A DNA stretch of 64,000 nucleotides, from positions 5,284,565-5,348,564 of the forward strand of contig CM024171.1 in NCBI GenBank assembly GCA_013433145.1. Direction: 5' to 3'. A program made the translations under genes and the position numbers. A model generated the notes under the pieces. That model saw nothing but the letters and a program-made list of their open reading frames with translations. It was not told the DNA's origin and ran no database searches. This document shows, in pieces, positions 1-13,155 of this stretch; within the stretch, counting starts at the first letter, position 1, and each line of letters starts with the position of its first letter. The DNA is from Ascaris suum. Its lineage: Eukaryota > Nematoda > Chromadorea > Rhabditida > Ascarididae.

Positions 1-50
1 GCTTGCGCTGCAATGTTTTAGGCAGCTTCTTTCAATAAATGCGTATCTTC

Positions 51-59
51 AAATTACAG
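51..59 (+). promoter_or_regulatory. Probable spliced-leader trans-splice acceptor of the p32 gene
   Basis: The bases AAATTACAG end six bases before the ATG at 66. No upstream coding exon of this gene is visible, and the window begins just before. In nematodes such an acceptor directly before a start codon usually marks the outron/SL trans-splice site. It also favours the ATG at 66 over the in-frame ATG at 39, which lies on the far side of the acceptor. Confidence 0.5.
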
Positions 60-65
60 GACAGG

Positions 66-3000
66 ATGCGTTCCGTGGCGGTCGTTCGTCTGTTGTCAAA
101 AGCAGTCCAGAGCTCACTCATCTTTGCAGTCACTCCTCGTCCACTTCTCATCGCTCGATGTGCCACCGTTCCAACCAGAAACTTTTCATCCTCTAGCCGA
201 AGTTTGTTTTTCATGTGTGCTTAAAGGATAACTTATCAGTAGTGGCGAGTGAGTATGCTGCAAAATTTGGAGGATCCTGTTGAGGGAGAAGTGTGGTTGG
301 GCGGTGAAGAGACAAAGACGGCGATTTCCAAGCGCGTCCATGCTGCAAACCTAAGCTCATTTTTCCACTCATTGACGCAGACGTCTTTCAAAATTACCAT
401 TGTGCAGCTTTCAACTTTTACGTACTTATTAAAGCAACACTGTTTGAGAAGCATTCAATTGCAGATATCCTTCGATATGATTTCTGCTTAGTTCACTTAG
501 TGCAAAAAGAAATTTCTGTAGTTCTTTAAATGCATTTTTAAAGTATATTATACGTCAACTAATTAAGACTGAAAATAATACAGGATCTAATAAAAGTCGC
601 AAGTGTCGTTTTGGATAAAAATATGATCGTTATTGCAGTAATAGTCTTTCCCACTGGCTAATCCACGACCATTTCAGGCGGTCGCGCTATTACGGCGACC
701 ATATCGTCGTCCCCGAGAAAAAGGGGACATGTACTTTGATTACCAAAAGACACATTTTGTAGAATGCGATCAGGGAGACATCTTTTTTCCAGAGAGGTTT
801 TTGTGTATAAAGTTTTGCCGTTTTTCATCGTATTTTTTCTGTGAATTGGAATACGACAGACAAATCCTGTATTTAAAAGATTCTCAACTTTTGAAGCTGT
901 TCTCATTGCCCTATAGGTTTTAGTGAGGGAGTCTGAGCTGCAACTTTTCACAAAGGATGTGGTCATCTGTCCGGATGTAAGATATGCGAACTCATAATTC
1001 GAAATGTTTTTTTTTCTTGTAGAAAAACGTGTTTTTAGATCTTTCAGCAGTGAACTCTGATTTGGCTGAAGCATTGAAGAGTGAGATAAATGCCGAGAAG
1101 CAGCTGGAGGCGGAGAATCTCGGAGGTGCGAAGGCTCCGGCTATCCCAGGATTCACTATAACGACGAATGACGCGGAAGTGCGTCTTACCAAAACACATG
1201 GCAATGAGAAGTTAGTTGATTTTGCCTTTATTATTATCATTAATTATGGTTTAGTGAGTGCATGTTTTAATGACAGCTTGTCGCCAACTGCAAAATGTAG
1301 CGACCTATGACTGTCTTGTCCGCTCCACATTTCTGCGCTTTCTGTAGAGTGTTCCACTGCCTAATGGGGTTCGGCAACGTAATCTCAGTTTTGCACCCGT
1401 CGCCTTCGCAGATCATTTCAAGTATCGTTACTCTATTGCTTTTTCATTTTTATGCGCTGTTGCAAACTTGCTTTGCAAAAGCGCATGAAAGCGAACAAAT
1501 ATTTCTGTCTGTTCGATAGTTTCAACTAGACAAGCACTGATTTTAGCCCATAGTCCAAATCATTTAGGCGACCACTTCTTACGCTATACTTCACACTGCA
1601 TTGATCTGTCAGATGTGGAGCAAGTTGTAGTCATTTAAAGGGACATTGCATCCCTATATCTGTAAAAGATGTTTAAATCTGTATATTTGTTTGTTTAAAG
1701 GTATCAAAAAAGATGCATATATTTTACGCCAATTTGGTCATGGACAACAAGTCCTTTGCAGATTTGTGCAAATGGTTGTCTCGGCAAAGATTTTAGAGCA
1801 TAATTCTGAATATTTTTTTTGGTCACTTGTTAAACTGGTTGAGCGAGGTGCAAAACGACGTACCGGGCCACCTCGTTTTGCTTGCTCTCCCACTAATTTT
1901 GTTTGCATACACAGTGCGGAAAAAGTTGTGCATTTGCAGAATGCGGAACATCCTCCTGTAGGTGATATATTTGTGATGGAGGTCAAAAATCGAGGTTGGG
2001 AGGGAGAGGGGAGTGAAGAGAAAGAGAATAATCGAAGTATGTGCAATATTTTTCAAACACAAAAGGGCCCAAGGTTCTGCAATGTAGTGTTAGGCGGAGC
2101 AAAATTTGAAAGCATTTTCTGGAATCACTTGGAAGCTAATTCATTCGTGTGGAATCAGTTTGGGCGATTCCACAGTTCGCTTGATTGTTTACCTATCGAC
2201 AACGATGCACCTACTCACATTGAGTAAACGCTTTGCAAATAGACTTTGCAGCGTTCGAGCTAGAATTGCAAAGTTTTCCTTTCCAACAATAGTTCAAATG
2301 CAATCGCTTCAGGATTCTGGTTGTTTTCAATGTGAATCATTCGGTCGATATGGATGAGGATCTTGAAAGCGACACACAACAGGTTCTTTTTCCCTGCTTT
2401 ATGTTGAATTGCTTTATAGTAAAAGAAATATATTGCACAAGGCATCGAATACGAAGGCGGAAGCGTGCAAGGAGAATTGAGACGATATGCTGTTTTCTGT
2501 CCTACTCACCTGAGCGGCCATTTTTACAAGTCATCGACAAATCGGATAGTGTGATAGCGTTTCCCTGTAAATCTATGAATGAATTGTTTGTTGAAGGTGA
2601 CTGATTAAACTGCATGCAGATTTTTGAGAGAATTTAAGCGGCTCCAACTTTCGAAATTAGAGAGTCTCAATATGAAACATAATATGGGAGGTCGTTGCAG
2701 GCATATCAAAATCCCATCCACCGAATTTGAAAACTATGGTTTTAGTGGTGCTCGGGTCGAAATTTTCGAACAGACACAGACACACGGATATGCACGGACA
2801 TGGTGGTGCCAATAACCAGTTGAGAGTGGGGAGCAATTCATGTGCTGTTAAATGCGCTTCTGCGAAATAAATTTGCAAAGGGAGATGAGAAGTGCACTTG
2901 GTTTGATTGAAAAATGTTACAAACGTGCACAAAGCGGCGCAAGTAGTGTTCTATGGCGAAATGAATATTAATTAATTTGCAAATTTGGTATTTTTATGTG

Positions 3001-4736
3001 TGATTTTGTAAGTAATTTGCCATATGTTCCGCGTGATAGAGCAACGGTCATGTTGGATTGAATATGGAAGAAAATACCTTCCTATTGCTGATTTCTCGAT
3101 TTTCTACTGTTTTCCTTCCGGGCAAATTTGTGATGCGTTTCGACTAAAGTTTATAGATTATAATTATATTAAAGTTATGCACAATGAATCAGTTTGTTAT
3201 GAAAAATGATGGCATAGATAGTAAATATAGGTTGATGCAGCTGGTTGGAATACAGCGCTTGGGATTCACCTGTCTTATGTTCGCATTTCGCCTATCGCTT
3301 TTCGTTGATTGGTTATTGACAGGTGAAAACTATAGGTACCTGTGCCTGTTGCGTTGCCGCCATTCACGATCGAAATAACAAAAGGAAACGAACGACTCTG
3401 CTTCCATCTGGATCTTGTTGAGAGCGGCGATGAAGAGGGGCAGTGTAAGTGTTCGCACTCTCTTTTCTGCTTTTCTTTAATTCATGGCAACTAAATCCAA
3501 GATGATATTATTGAAGTTGTTGTGGTAAGAATCTCTTTTGCAGCACGTAATCATTCACTCATATCACTGCACATATAACGGTCCTCTTGTACAGTCTGTG
3601 CAGCATACGTACTCAATCCTCGCTTGCTGTCTCATAAATTTTTGGATAGGTGCGGAGAAAAAAGTTTGATTTTATTCATAGCTTTATTTGGCTTTCACTT
3701 CGAAATTGCTGCCTTTTTTTTTTGCATGACAGGTTGCTCTGAACCGGCGACGCCATCAACTTGTTGGCGAGCAGAGTCGGCTTTGACGAAAATAAAAGTG
3801 AACAATGAATGTGATGCTTTTCGTCCGTCCCACAGGCAGTGAAAATGTATTGCATTATGGGATTTGCGTATAGATGATGGCGCGATTCCTGGTAGAAGAC
3901 GATGAACATGTTACTGGCACCCGTGCTGTACGTCGATATAAGCCTGTCAAAGTTTGTACCTTTTATACGGAAGTATGAAGAGCTTTACGGTTTTCGATGA
4001 GGTTGTTGTATGCAGATGACTTTCGCGTTGAGGAATTCTACGTAGCTCCAGCGGCGACGGGTGAGGACGAGGATGTACCAGCTTCTGTTTACGCCTCATC
4101 CGGCAAGTACATCGATCCAGTGAGTCTTTCAACCAAACTTCATTGTTTTCACTGAGGGATGTCAGGCCTTGCCGGAAAGCGAAGATCACCTCGAAATGAG
4201 GCTGAATTCTGCTATTTGTTCATCAGTACCAATAGGTTTCAGATATGTAATAAAATTCAATGAAAGATTAGTGGATGGAGAGTCTGTCTTCTTTTCCAAA
4301 ATTATTGGAAGCATCGCCCAGTTGTAGAATACTTCATGCATGAGGACGTACATATTCATGAACTCATCGAATGCCGTCCATTCTATTTTACAAAGAAGAT
4401 GCTTGTGCATCATGTTTTATTCATAACTGTTGCTTTGTGTCATTGGAGAATATAGCCGAAATCAGTAGAAAGATAGAGGGTGTGTGGCTATTTTTTTAAA
4501 CTGTTCATTGCAAGTTGTGACAAGCGAACATAGCCTACCGATCAATGTGCAGTGAAGCCGTGATATGTGACTCAAATTGTTTTCAGAATCTGCATGAGCT
4601 GCTCTTCATCAGATACTTGGAGGAACGCGGTTTCAACGCGAAATTCTGTCAGGATCTCGTCAGCTATGCTACACATTATGAGCATTCGCGATACGTGGCA
4701 CTTCTTGGAAAGATCAAGGCTTTTGTATCGAAGTAA
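66..4736 (+). CDS. C1QBP: Mitochondrial p32 / C1QBP / MAM33 family protein (6 exons)
   Basis: Exons: 66-201, 1048-1210, 2313-2382, 2515-2596, 4016-4119, 4587-4736; 705 coding bases, 234 aa, all junction phases consistent. Residues 1-45 are Arg/Ser-rich with almost no acid (MRSVAVVRLLSKAV...TRNFSSSSR), typical of a mitochondrial targeting sequence. The mature part follows the p32 fold order: an N-terminal helix (SDLAEALKSEINAEKQ), then GFTITTNDAEVRLTK with GNEK running into the strand ILVVFNVNHSVDMDEDLESD. Next come RPFLQVIDK and DDFRVEEFYVAP, and finally the C-terminal helices LHELLFIRYLEERGF and HSRYVALLGKIKAFVSK. The last two match the family's DxLxxFLxxRG and YxxxLxxLKxFV pattern. Family members form acidic doughnut-shaped trimers in the mitochondrial matrix and support mitochondrial translation and ribosome function; that role is taken from the family. 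The exon 4 acceptor (ACCTGAG) is weak, so the start of that exon is the least certain. Convergent with the kinase gene to the right. Confidence 0.9.
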
Positions 4737-7104
4737 ACGTAGGATGAACTCCTATGAGAGGTGCTGCAAAGAATGTTTAAGTTTGCATTTGGGGGACTCC
4801 TGGTTGTCTGCATATGTTTGCTTTTCCAGAAAAGTTGATTCCTGTTTTTCTCTTAAACGTCGATTTTTTAAGTAGAATTTTGGTAATGATACAATTTCTC
4901 TAAAAGCACACGAAGACGTTGGAGAACGTATTGCTAGAATGAACGTACTTGTTCAATAGGTGAATATTATAAAGGCAAAACGCGGAGGGGGCAGAAGAGG
5001 GCTTTTTTGATTTCGGGGTGGAAGTTAGGTTGTAGCGCTGATAGAAACGAATTGAATTAAAGACACACCGATATGATCACTGGTTGTTTGTTGTTCGCCA
5101 TTTTGAACAGTTTCATTTTGTTTGAACTTCGCAGAGTTATTTTCTGGCGTAGCTGACAGGGCGAGTCATGTTCCTTTAATCTGTTTGACCCTGTGACCGT
5201 TTTTGAAACACGGAATATGAGCGGCTATGTGTAAGCAATATTTACCAATGCATATCTGAAATATTGTTCGTGAATTGTTTCTTATTGAAACTTCAATGTG
5301 GGATATTAAGTTTTGGGAAGTCGGCCGACGGGAAGCCATGTTAAATTTTGGTGTAAAGTCGGCCAGGCAGCGCATAGGCCCGTCGAATTGTTAAACCTTT
5401 GTTCGCCCTACATTATTACTGTTTTAAATGACGTTATCGTTCCATCGCTGGCTTACCTTTTATTAGGACTTCATCGACCGTTCTAAATATATTTCGTTGT
5501 TTTGTTGAATTTCGCCTTTATGAAACTAAAATTGTCAGATATGTTTGGGACGTCGTAATAAATCTTTTAGTTCGTTATTCCACTGTTTGCAGCAAACATC
5601 GATGAATCTAACTTCATTGACTCTGCTGGTATTTCGACGATCAGTTTGGTGTTTCTCTACTGCAAAAAAAAAAACGCACAATTCTGGTGGATAGCGTAGA
5701 AAAACAATAGACAGTTTTGTATGAAAATATTGCAAACTTTTGCAATCGTTTACGTTTTCAAGAATTTCTGAGGTTTAAGACGTTTTGTTGAACTGTTTAC
5801 CAAACTTATGGTGACACTTTTTGTAGTCATACATCAATTTTGCAACTCATCAAGTCAAATATTGCACTGTAGCAAGTGAAATATTGCACTTCAAGAGATG
5901 GAAATTTGGGCTTTAGGAAGTGATATGCGTTTCAAGAATAGATGGTTGCGCTTTCGTAGCTTCAAAACGATGAGATATGAAATGAAACTATAAGGATCGC
6001 AACAGATATCGGCAGTTACGCAAATTCACTGTTGCGATATTGGAGGAGTTGCGTAAACTGCCGCGATTTTGCAAACAAACTGCACATACTTTGCATATTT
6101 GCAATTGCAATTAGGTGACGAAGTTTGTTAATATTCGAAATGATTAAGTGCACTGGTTTAATACGACCGTATGAAGATAATGCTAGGAAGGTAACGTGGC
6201 GGAAACAATTTTTCATACGAGTATAAAAAGTGAGGATTGGAAATTAGCGTTCATTGGGTCATAAGATAAGGAGAAACTGCAAATAGCAATGAGGAATGCG
6301 CACATTCAAGTAAATACGCAAATAAATGCACTGCTTTCATCTAGAAGCCCTGCATTAAGTTGGGTGTAGTGGTTAAATTATGCGGCCACTGGCTTAGCGA
6401 CCAAGCCGTACTTTATATCAAAGTTTGAAATATCGGCTTACTTATGGGCCAAATCATATGCATTATCGCACCGTTGAAAGTGTATCTGGGCAGACATTAA
6501 AATAAAGCGTTGTATGCTTTAATGCTTCAGCATTTACGAAATAGCTAAATAACGATGAAATATGCAATATTAATTTTGCTGCATCAACGGTATCAAAAAT
6601 TGGTGAGAATTCCGTTAAAATTTTCAGAATTCATCAAAAATTTTGTGATAACCTCTTTCACATCGCCTTTATTAAAAGCATAAATAAGAAAGTGGGAGAG
6701 AGGGGCAAGAAGGAATAGTGCTGGTTTTGATTCTTTTAAATACTCGATTAAATGATGAGAGATGATAACGAGAAGGCGGGTCCGTTACATTTTTTTATGT
6801 GTTTCGATTGATTAAAACGAGAGAGGTGAACTAAATTTCAGTCGACTTATTAAATTCGAGGAAGAAAACCTTTAAATGATGCCAAATAAAGGAATAAAAG
6901 TTCACGTAATTAAAACCGAGGAATATCAATGCCTTTAAAGTGAGCGAAATTGACCGAAAACGCAATAAAGTAAAACAACGTAGAATTTTTATGTCATTAT
7001 AAAGAGAGATTTCATTTCAATATTTATAACTCAAAATTTAATGCAATTTTAAATAAATACTACTCGTATATTAAATTGAATTTGATAAACAGTCCATATG
7101 ACAG
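4737..7104. other. Intergenic region between two convergent genes
   Basis: AT-rich spacer between the stop codons of the p32 gene and the kinase gene. It must hold both 3' UTRs. I found no canonical AATAAA shortly after either stop and no coding exon, RNA gene or clear repeat. Short local reiterations such as AATATTGCACT near 5850-5890 are present but unremarkable. Confidence 0.6.
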
Positions 7105-10100
7105 TTAAACTTGTGATTCGTGAATTTCGCCGATCTCCTTTTCTTTACTGTTGTCGATCATTTTAGCGGTTGCCGCATCAATGCGAAGATTTTCTTGAAT
7201 TTCTTCAAGATCTTCACTTGCCGAATTCGTTACCGTCGACGAGCGGGTCGACGTGCCTTCTTCCTCCCAATCAAAATGTTCATGCATTCGAATTCGATGC
7301 TCTTTGCGAACCTAAACTTTTTCTAGGAAACTCGTTGGCCTTTTTTCAGACGATAACCGAATAACGATGGGCTTATCGGACGTTTTTAGGTGGAGTGGAG
7401 GCGAATTGGGGGTACGGGACGAGGGGAGGGGGGTGGGAGGGAGGCGGAGAGGAAGCGGGAAGAGGGCAAAGATACCTTTCTAGAGGATGTTCGCGACAAC
7501 CGCGAAATGCAGCATGCACTACCTGCTGAAGACAACAGCCACGAAATGAGGTGATGCAGAAAAACTGTCTAAGAGATTAACGAAATGCGATAAATTGCTG
7601 ATCAATTGGGGAATCAAAAAACAAAAATAGCGAGCCCTTGATGAATTTGGATGATTATAAAGAAACTGTTGTCTTCAAAATGGGACTATCCTTCCTCTGA
7701 AGTACTGTGCTTTAGGGAGATGCTAGGACCACGGAGTCCCTGCGATGGAGTCCCCTTGCTCCAGAGTGAGTGTCGTCTTTCCCTGTTCGAGTGCCCCCAT
7801 GGGATAGGAATATTGTTGCTTTGTGTCCAATAATCACTTAATGAGTAATGGAAAAGAGATTTTTAAAGTTCGAAAAAGGAGCATAACCGTTCACGGTTCT
7901 TAGCTGGGATCGAGTATCGAGTTATGCTATGAAAATCTCCATCCGTACAAAAATTTTCGTCCGAATCTCGTCAGTTTTATCAAATTCTTTCTACCGCTTT
8001 ATCTACCGTTCAACTATGTATTATAGCGAATGCCTACTTGATTAAGAAGTCGTCTTATCTGATCGTATTTCGGTTCATCGAAGAATAGGAGAGCATCAAT
8101 CATTGTGAGTATTTCATCGTATTGTTGTGGACAATTGTGTAGAAACTGTGCCCGACCGGCATCTCGCGACAGTAATTTCGCTGCTTGCACACCTGTGCGA
8201 TCTACAACTTATGTTCTCTGCATACATATTTCACATGTTTCAAGGATCTCTCGCATTTTTGCTTATTATATGAAATTCTATCAAGTGGTTTATCTCTCTT
8301 AAAAGCCTTTCTTAAACTGTTAACACAAACAATTTTGGCTTTTGCAGTAGGAATAATTCGAGTCAACCAACCGGGATTGTGATGGCATTCCTACATCGTC
8401 TATTAGATAAGTATTACTATAAATGAACTTGGCGAACTTGACGACGGAATGGACTTTAAAGAATTGACCAATGCAGCCAATTCATATTGATCTTTCGATG
8501 ATTCGAGCTAGAGTTTCATAAGCACGAGAGGCGTTGTTCTATAACTTACCAGTGACATGACGCCAGGGAAGAGATCCTGAAGTAATTTCTACAAGGAGAT
8601 AGAACCAAGACTCTAGATCATCTCTGCGACCCAAATCAAGTCTTTGATGCGCCTTCAGCGAACCATAACGGTTGGTACCACGCCATCCAACTTCACCTCG
8701 TGATGCATAATGCTTACCATTCTAAACAATTGTTTTAAAAAAGCATTAGAAATGTTGTGTGGCAGGTTTTTTATTATGGGGTATAGATTTCTGGTGGAGA
8801 GAATCTGACAGTTGCCACCGGAAAATACAATATACAACTATATGTTCATTTTCCCACAGAGCTCCGTGACTTAAACGTTTAACCTCAGATACGACAACTG
8901 GGGCTAGAATTCTGCGAGATCTTTGAATAAGTGATCGATTGTGAGGGAAGATGGAGGGGAGGGATGGTGAAGAGGGAAGTAGGAGGGGAGGAATAGCGCG
9001 ACAAGCAAATAGTTAGGATTCGAAATTCGCTATCGAATCTCTGGAAGCGGTTCGGTCGCACTCATCGCCAGGAAAGCACTTTCTGCGACCTTGATGCAAG
9101 TGCAATATTAGCAGTAAAAGTTTCAAGGCGCTTAAGTAGAAGTGATTTTCAATAGGAACTGTAATGGCCGAGAGCTTATTGAGGATGCGACGTGAGATTA
9201 TGCGCTATTTGAGAATAATCGGCTATAAAATAATGCGAATTTTGATGAACGCAAGTCATTAGACGATCAGCAAATGAGTGCAACTCTATATGAGTCATGT
9301 CAACAAAGTGCTGGATGATCCGTACCTTATCGAGATATTTCTTTGCAAGACCAAAATCAAGTAGAAATACTGTTTTGTTTTGATGATATTCACGTAATCC
9401 AATGGCAAAATTTCCCGGCTTTATATCTCTTGAAAGATATCCACATCTGCAAATCACTCAACTTTTATCACGGAATAATCTTTTAACTTCGAACTAACTG
9501 TTGCTTCTGAAAAGATCATCTTCAGTTTTTATAGCTAAAATTCTCTTTCATCGTTTCTAAAAATGTTTTAGTACAACTTAAAGAATCTCATTTTATTATG
9601 CCAACTTTCTTTTATTTCTTCGATTTAGAAAACTGCTTTCGATGGCATTTTTAAGAGCTCTGTAAGAATTTACTGAAACGATGCTTGTTTATTGCGGAAC
9701 TCAACGGGTATAGAATCGTCGCCAAAGCTAAAGATGAACGGAATCCACAACCTCATCCTCACCCGAAATTTTGAAGAATGTTTGATAATATTTTTGGCTA
9801 ATTTTTGTGGCAGAAAGGGTATGGGGTTAGGGATTCGACAGTTGGAAGGGAATGATCTGGAGATGGGGTATGGGACTAAGGGTTCATAGAATTTCATGAT
9901 GACTTTTGAAATGCTGTGCGGTTAGTTATTGAAGCACTTGAACACAGTGCAGTGATGTAGCCAACCTGTTTAGCGGAAATTTACGAAGCCAACTCTAGCA
10001 ACTTGAGAAATACACATTTCACGAAAAGATTCAATTGCTATATGATTTTGCACATTGAAAGCAAACAACAGCTTCAAACTATTCAGCTCTCTAGCAGGAA

Positions 10101-12151
10101 AGAATCCTCCTCGAGATATGAGAACGCTCCAGAAAGAACCTGTGGAGTTCCTCAATTGCAGTGAGACATTCGATACCGACACGAATCGCTGTGCTTAGAG
10201 AGAACCGTCTCTCGTATTGTTCTTTACAGAGTTTGTGGAGATCCTTTCCGAGGAGTGTTATAACAATGAATACATAATCGGGTTTTGCTATTCCCTACAA
10301 CGTCGGCCGACTTTTCAAATATAAGTGCAGCTTTCATACTACAACCTATACCAACTTGACTTAGCTTCCATTCTTAGTGAATTCATAACTAACTAGCCGC
10401 TTTCCAATATTGAAACATAAATTCTTGCATCACTAGTTGGTATTAGTGGTGTGCTCGTAAGGGACTGCTATTATGCGCTGGCAGTTATTGATTCACAAAA
10501 TAATCAATAGCAATCTGTTTAAATTCTGTTAATTAATTACAGTCATTATTTCAATGGATATTATTGATTTCGAATTGCAATTTTCATATGCGAATAACTT
10601 TTGGCTCATATGTCTGTGTTTTTGTTAGCGGATAAATGATTGAACATAATCGATCAAAGTGATCGACAAAAGATCAGTTCCTGCTCGATCGTTTAAAAAA
10701 ATATGGTTGATTTTTCAGAGCAAAACAAAAAGCACTCATCAGTGAAACGACATTGTTTGCTCAGCAACCAGTGTTATCAATGAACAGTAACAACCATCAG
10801 AGTTCATTTCCTAGTCGGTAAAGAAGCGTCGCACTGATGCTTTCATGTAGGAGCAGATTATCACGAGGGGAAAGCGGTGTTATTTGAGAGTCTGGTTAAT
10901 AGCGCAAGAATTATTTTTTATGCGTGATAACGCCCGAACGATGTAATCGACAAGTCGCTAGCTGCGAACACTTTGCTCCTTATCGCTCGTGTCACATAAT
11001 TTTTATGCTTTCTCATTTCCATACGTTGAAATAAATAAAAAAAGTAACTTGAAATCCACAGTGTCACCCTTAAAGAATATTAGGTCTATTTTCCCACCCC
11101 TCAAAGAAGCCTATTTTTCGCTCTCTATATTTCGTATTCAAACCGATATTTTCGATAAAGACAAACATAATCAAGGAGTTCACAAATATGTCGGCAATTG
11201 TGATGCGCGGCCGCTCGCATAACCCTTGCTTCTATATGTAACATCGACCTGCTGTATTTTTCGGCCTTCACAGCAACACGCCTACAAATTGTTGCTATTT
11301 TTGCAAACGGTTCTAAACGAATATCAAGTTGCATTGTTTTATTCCTCATAAATGTGGATCCATGCAAAAACACTAAATGATTGATTACGTTAATCCTATT
11401 TCTTCTTGTTCATTCGTGAGCGTTTCGCGAAGCAATCGAGATTCTCCAAGATGTTGTGGTTTTGCGTTCCGCGTACTGCTCATCGAACCCGAAATCTCAT
11501 ACAAGTTCATTTTTGCTCTTGATAAAACGCAGCTTTTTTGTTTCTTAGCTAACTAACATGCTGACCGCTGACCATCAATCTGGACTGTCTGTGAATGCAA
11601 GAAAGCTCTTTATTTATGTGCTCGATGAAGTGCGCCTAGATGTTTCTAGTTTCTTCTTTCTTCTTTTGCAGTGACGAGGAAGAGACCACTCGTGAAGGAG
11701 GGATTGCATTTGCTCTTGGTGTTCCTATTTTAATGCTTGCTCAGACAAATAGTTATAAACAATTTATGTGCTATTACAATAATTGGCTTAAGATTTTCGT
11801 GTTAACTCAGCACGCACTTAGAAACACGCGTTCGAGAGGAAGCTCTAGCCTCAAGTTTTGGTCAGAAGAGGAGCCTATATTTGAGCGAGAACGGTATCTC
11901 AACAATGATTTCGAGCATTAAATTAAGCAAGCCTCATTTCTGTTGGTTGCCTCTTTTTACTAGCCATTAACGAGGCGAGCCGCTTTCACGCAAAAATGTT
12001 TGATAAGTGCACACCTTTCGGAGTTAAAACTTTCGAAAACGATGCCATAACCGCCCTCTCCAATAATATTCAAAAGCTTATAAACGCATGACTCCGACTT
12101 CACTTCTCCATCCACTTTTGGCAGACGGTCTTTTTCCTCTGACGGTGCCAT
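7105..12151 (-). CDS. Tau-tubulin-kinase-like (TTBK/CK1 group) protein kinase, 7 exons
   Basis: Exons in coding order: 12151-12015, 11281-11167, 10294-10140, 9446-9326, 8721-8550, 8201-8038, 7311-7105; 1071 bases, 356 aa, all phases agree. Visible kinase landmarks: P-loop GEGGYG (31-36), VAVK lysine at 51, alpha-C glutamate in HIEARVM, and catalytic loop [10 protein letters not shown] with Asp143 and Asn148. These are followed by [11 protein letters not shown] (Asp166), then the substrate-side [14 protein letters not shown], the [14 protein letters not shown] helix and PW. The CK1/TTBK ending FDWE is at 301-304, followed by an acidic Ser/Thr-rich tail of about 50 residues. The HRD histidine is Ser, as is common in nematode TTBK-like kinases, and all catalytic residues are kept, so it should be active on Ser/Thr. 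This subfamily is greatly expanded in nematodes and often male- or sperm-associated; that is family knowledge, not shown here. Start: the ATG at 12151 was chosen; an in-frame ATG at 12190 is possible. Divergent from the lectin gene. Confidence 0.92.
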
Positions 12152-12488
12152 TTCAATTACAGAGAAAAACTGTCGATTAATCTCTTTCACAAATATCGAC
12201 TAACGAATGGGAGCAACCGCTCAATATGTTCGAAAAACTAACGAATCATATAAGTAAATCGGATGAAACCGAAGAAGAGCAAATTTAAATCAAGGACATC
12301 TGAAATATGCAAATTTGTGCGCTTGATGCTCATTATATATGAATGATTATAATAAGTGAAGTAGATTTTTGATTTCGCATTTGCATAGCCATAATGCATA
12401 TTCATGTATTCGAATTAAATCAATCAAAAACGCGAATGCCAACAAAGTGTTCACAGGAATATTCAAATTCATTTGTCATGCTTGTCAT

Positions 12489-12626
12489 TTAGTTTTCGGA
12501 GCGATGGCGCCGACCATAGTTACGAAATAATTTCCAGCCACGTGCACCAAAGCTAAGTCTTCGAAATTTATCTGTGGCATAAGTCAAGCGACTGCTGATA
12601 GACTGAACGGATCTTTGCAGAAGTTT
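12489..12626 (-). other. Unrecognised exon-like open segment, minus strand
   Basis: On the minus strand an acceptor-like TTCTTAG is followed by 45 open codons and a TAA. The peptide is strongly basic, with KFRRLSFGARGWKLFRNYG and a RRHRSEN end. It could be a terminal coding exon of a minus-strand gene lying upstream of the kinase, but no companion exon was found except the kinase relic at 13.1 kb. I do not recognise the sequence, and chance openness is possible. Confidence 0.2.
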
Positions 12627-13119
12627 CTAAGAACACCGAAAAAGTAGTTTTTGTCATATGAACGCCATCCTTATTTGAAGGGGCCGAAATGACGATTAAT
12701 TGACCAACCGTCTACTAAAAATAAAACGCTTCTTCATCTTTTGCTAAACTCATTTCCCTAGCTAAAGTCAAAATGCAAAAGCATGGAACTCGTAATGATC
12801 GAGATTTTAGGAATGCAGCAGCCGAACGAGTTTTTGCCATCTCAGCTGTTAGCAGAGGGATTTATTCGGCGAGAGAGAATGCGAATCTGCGTGGAGTCAG
12901 TGGCAAAGCATGCAGTTTGCTGCAAATTCAACTCGTTGCCAACTTCATGGTATGTATAGCATAAAACTATGCGCTATATATGCGGTCTATTTCGATGAGG
13001 TTATGGCTCTGTATTTTATAGAGAGCATATGTTTCCCTCTGATACAGTGTTAAAGATTGGAGTCACTATTACAGTCGTAGCTATATGACGAGTTTTGATT
13101 TCCAAAAATCTTATCAACT

Positions 13120-13155
13120 GCCATGACCACCCTCTCCGATAATATTCCAGCTTAG
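13120..13155 (-). pseudogene. Relic of a TTBK-like kinase P-loop exon
   Basis: This stretch repeats, with few changes, the part of kinase exon 1 at 12044-12080 that encodes the glycine loop. On the minus strand it reads SWNIIGEGGHG, compared with [11 protein letters not shown] in the intact gene. The similarity fades on both sides. The frame meets a stop a few codons upstream, and no usable GT donor follows the loop, so it looks like a decayed tandem duplicate. Confidence 0.55.

Noticed and set aside
658..1074. 138-codon minus-strand frame in intron 1 of the p32 gene
   Set aside because: No recognisable domain, overlaps the p32 exon 2 start, and no splice or start context supports it.
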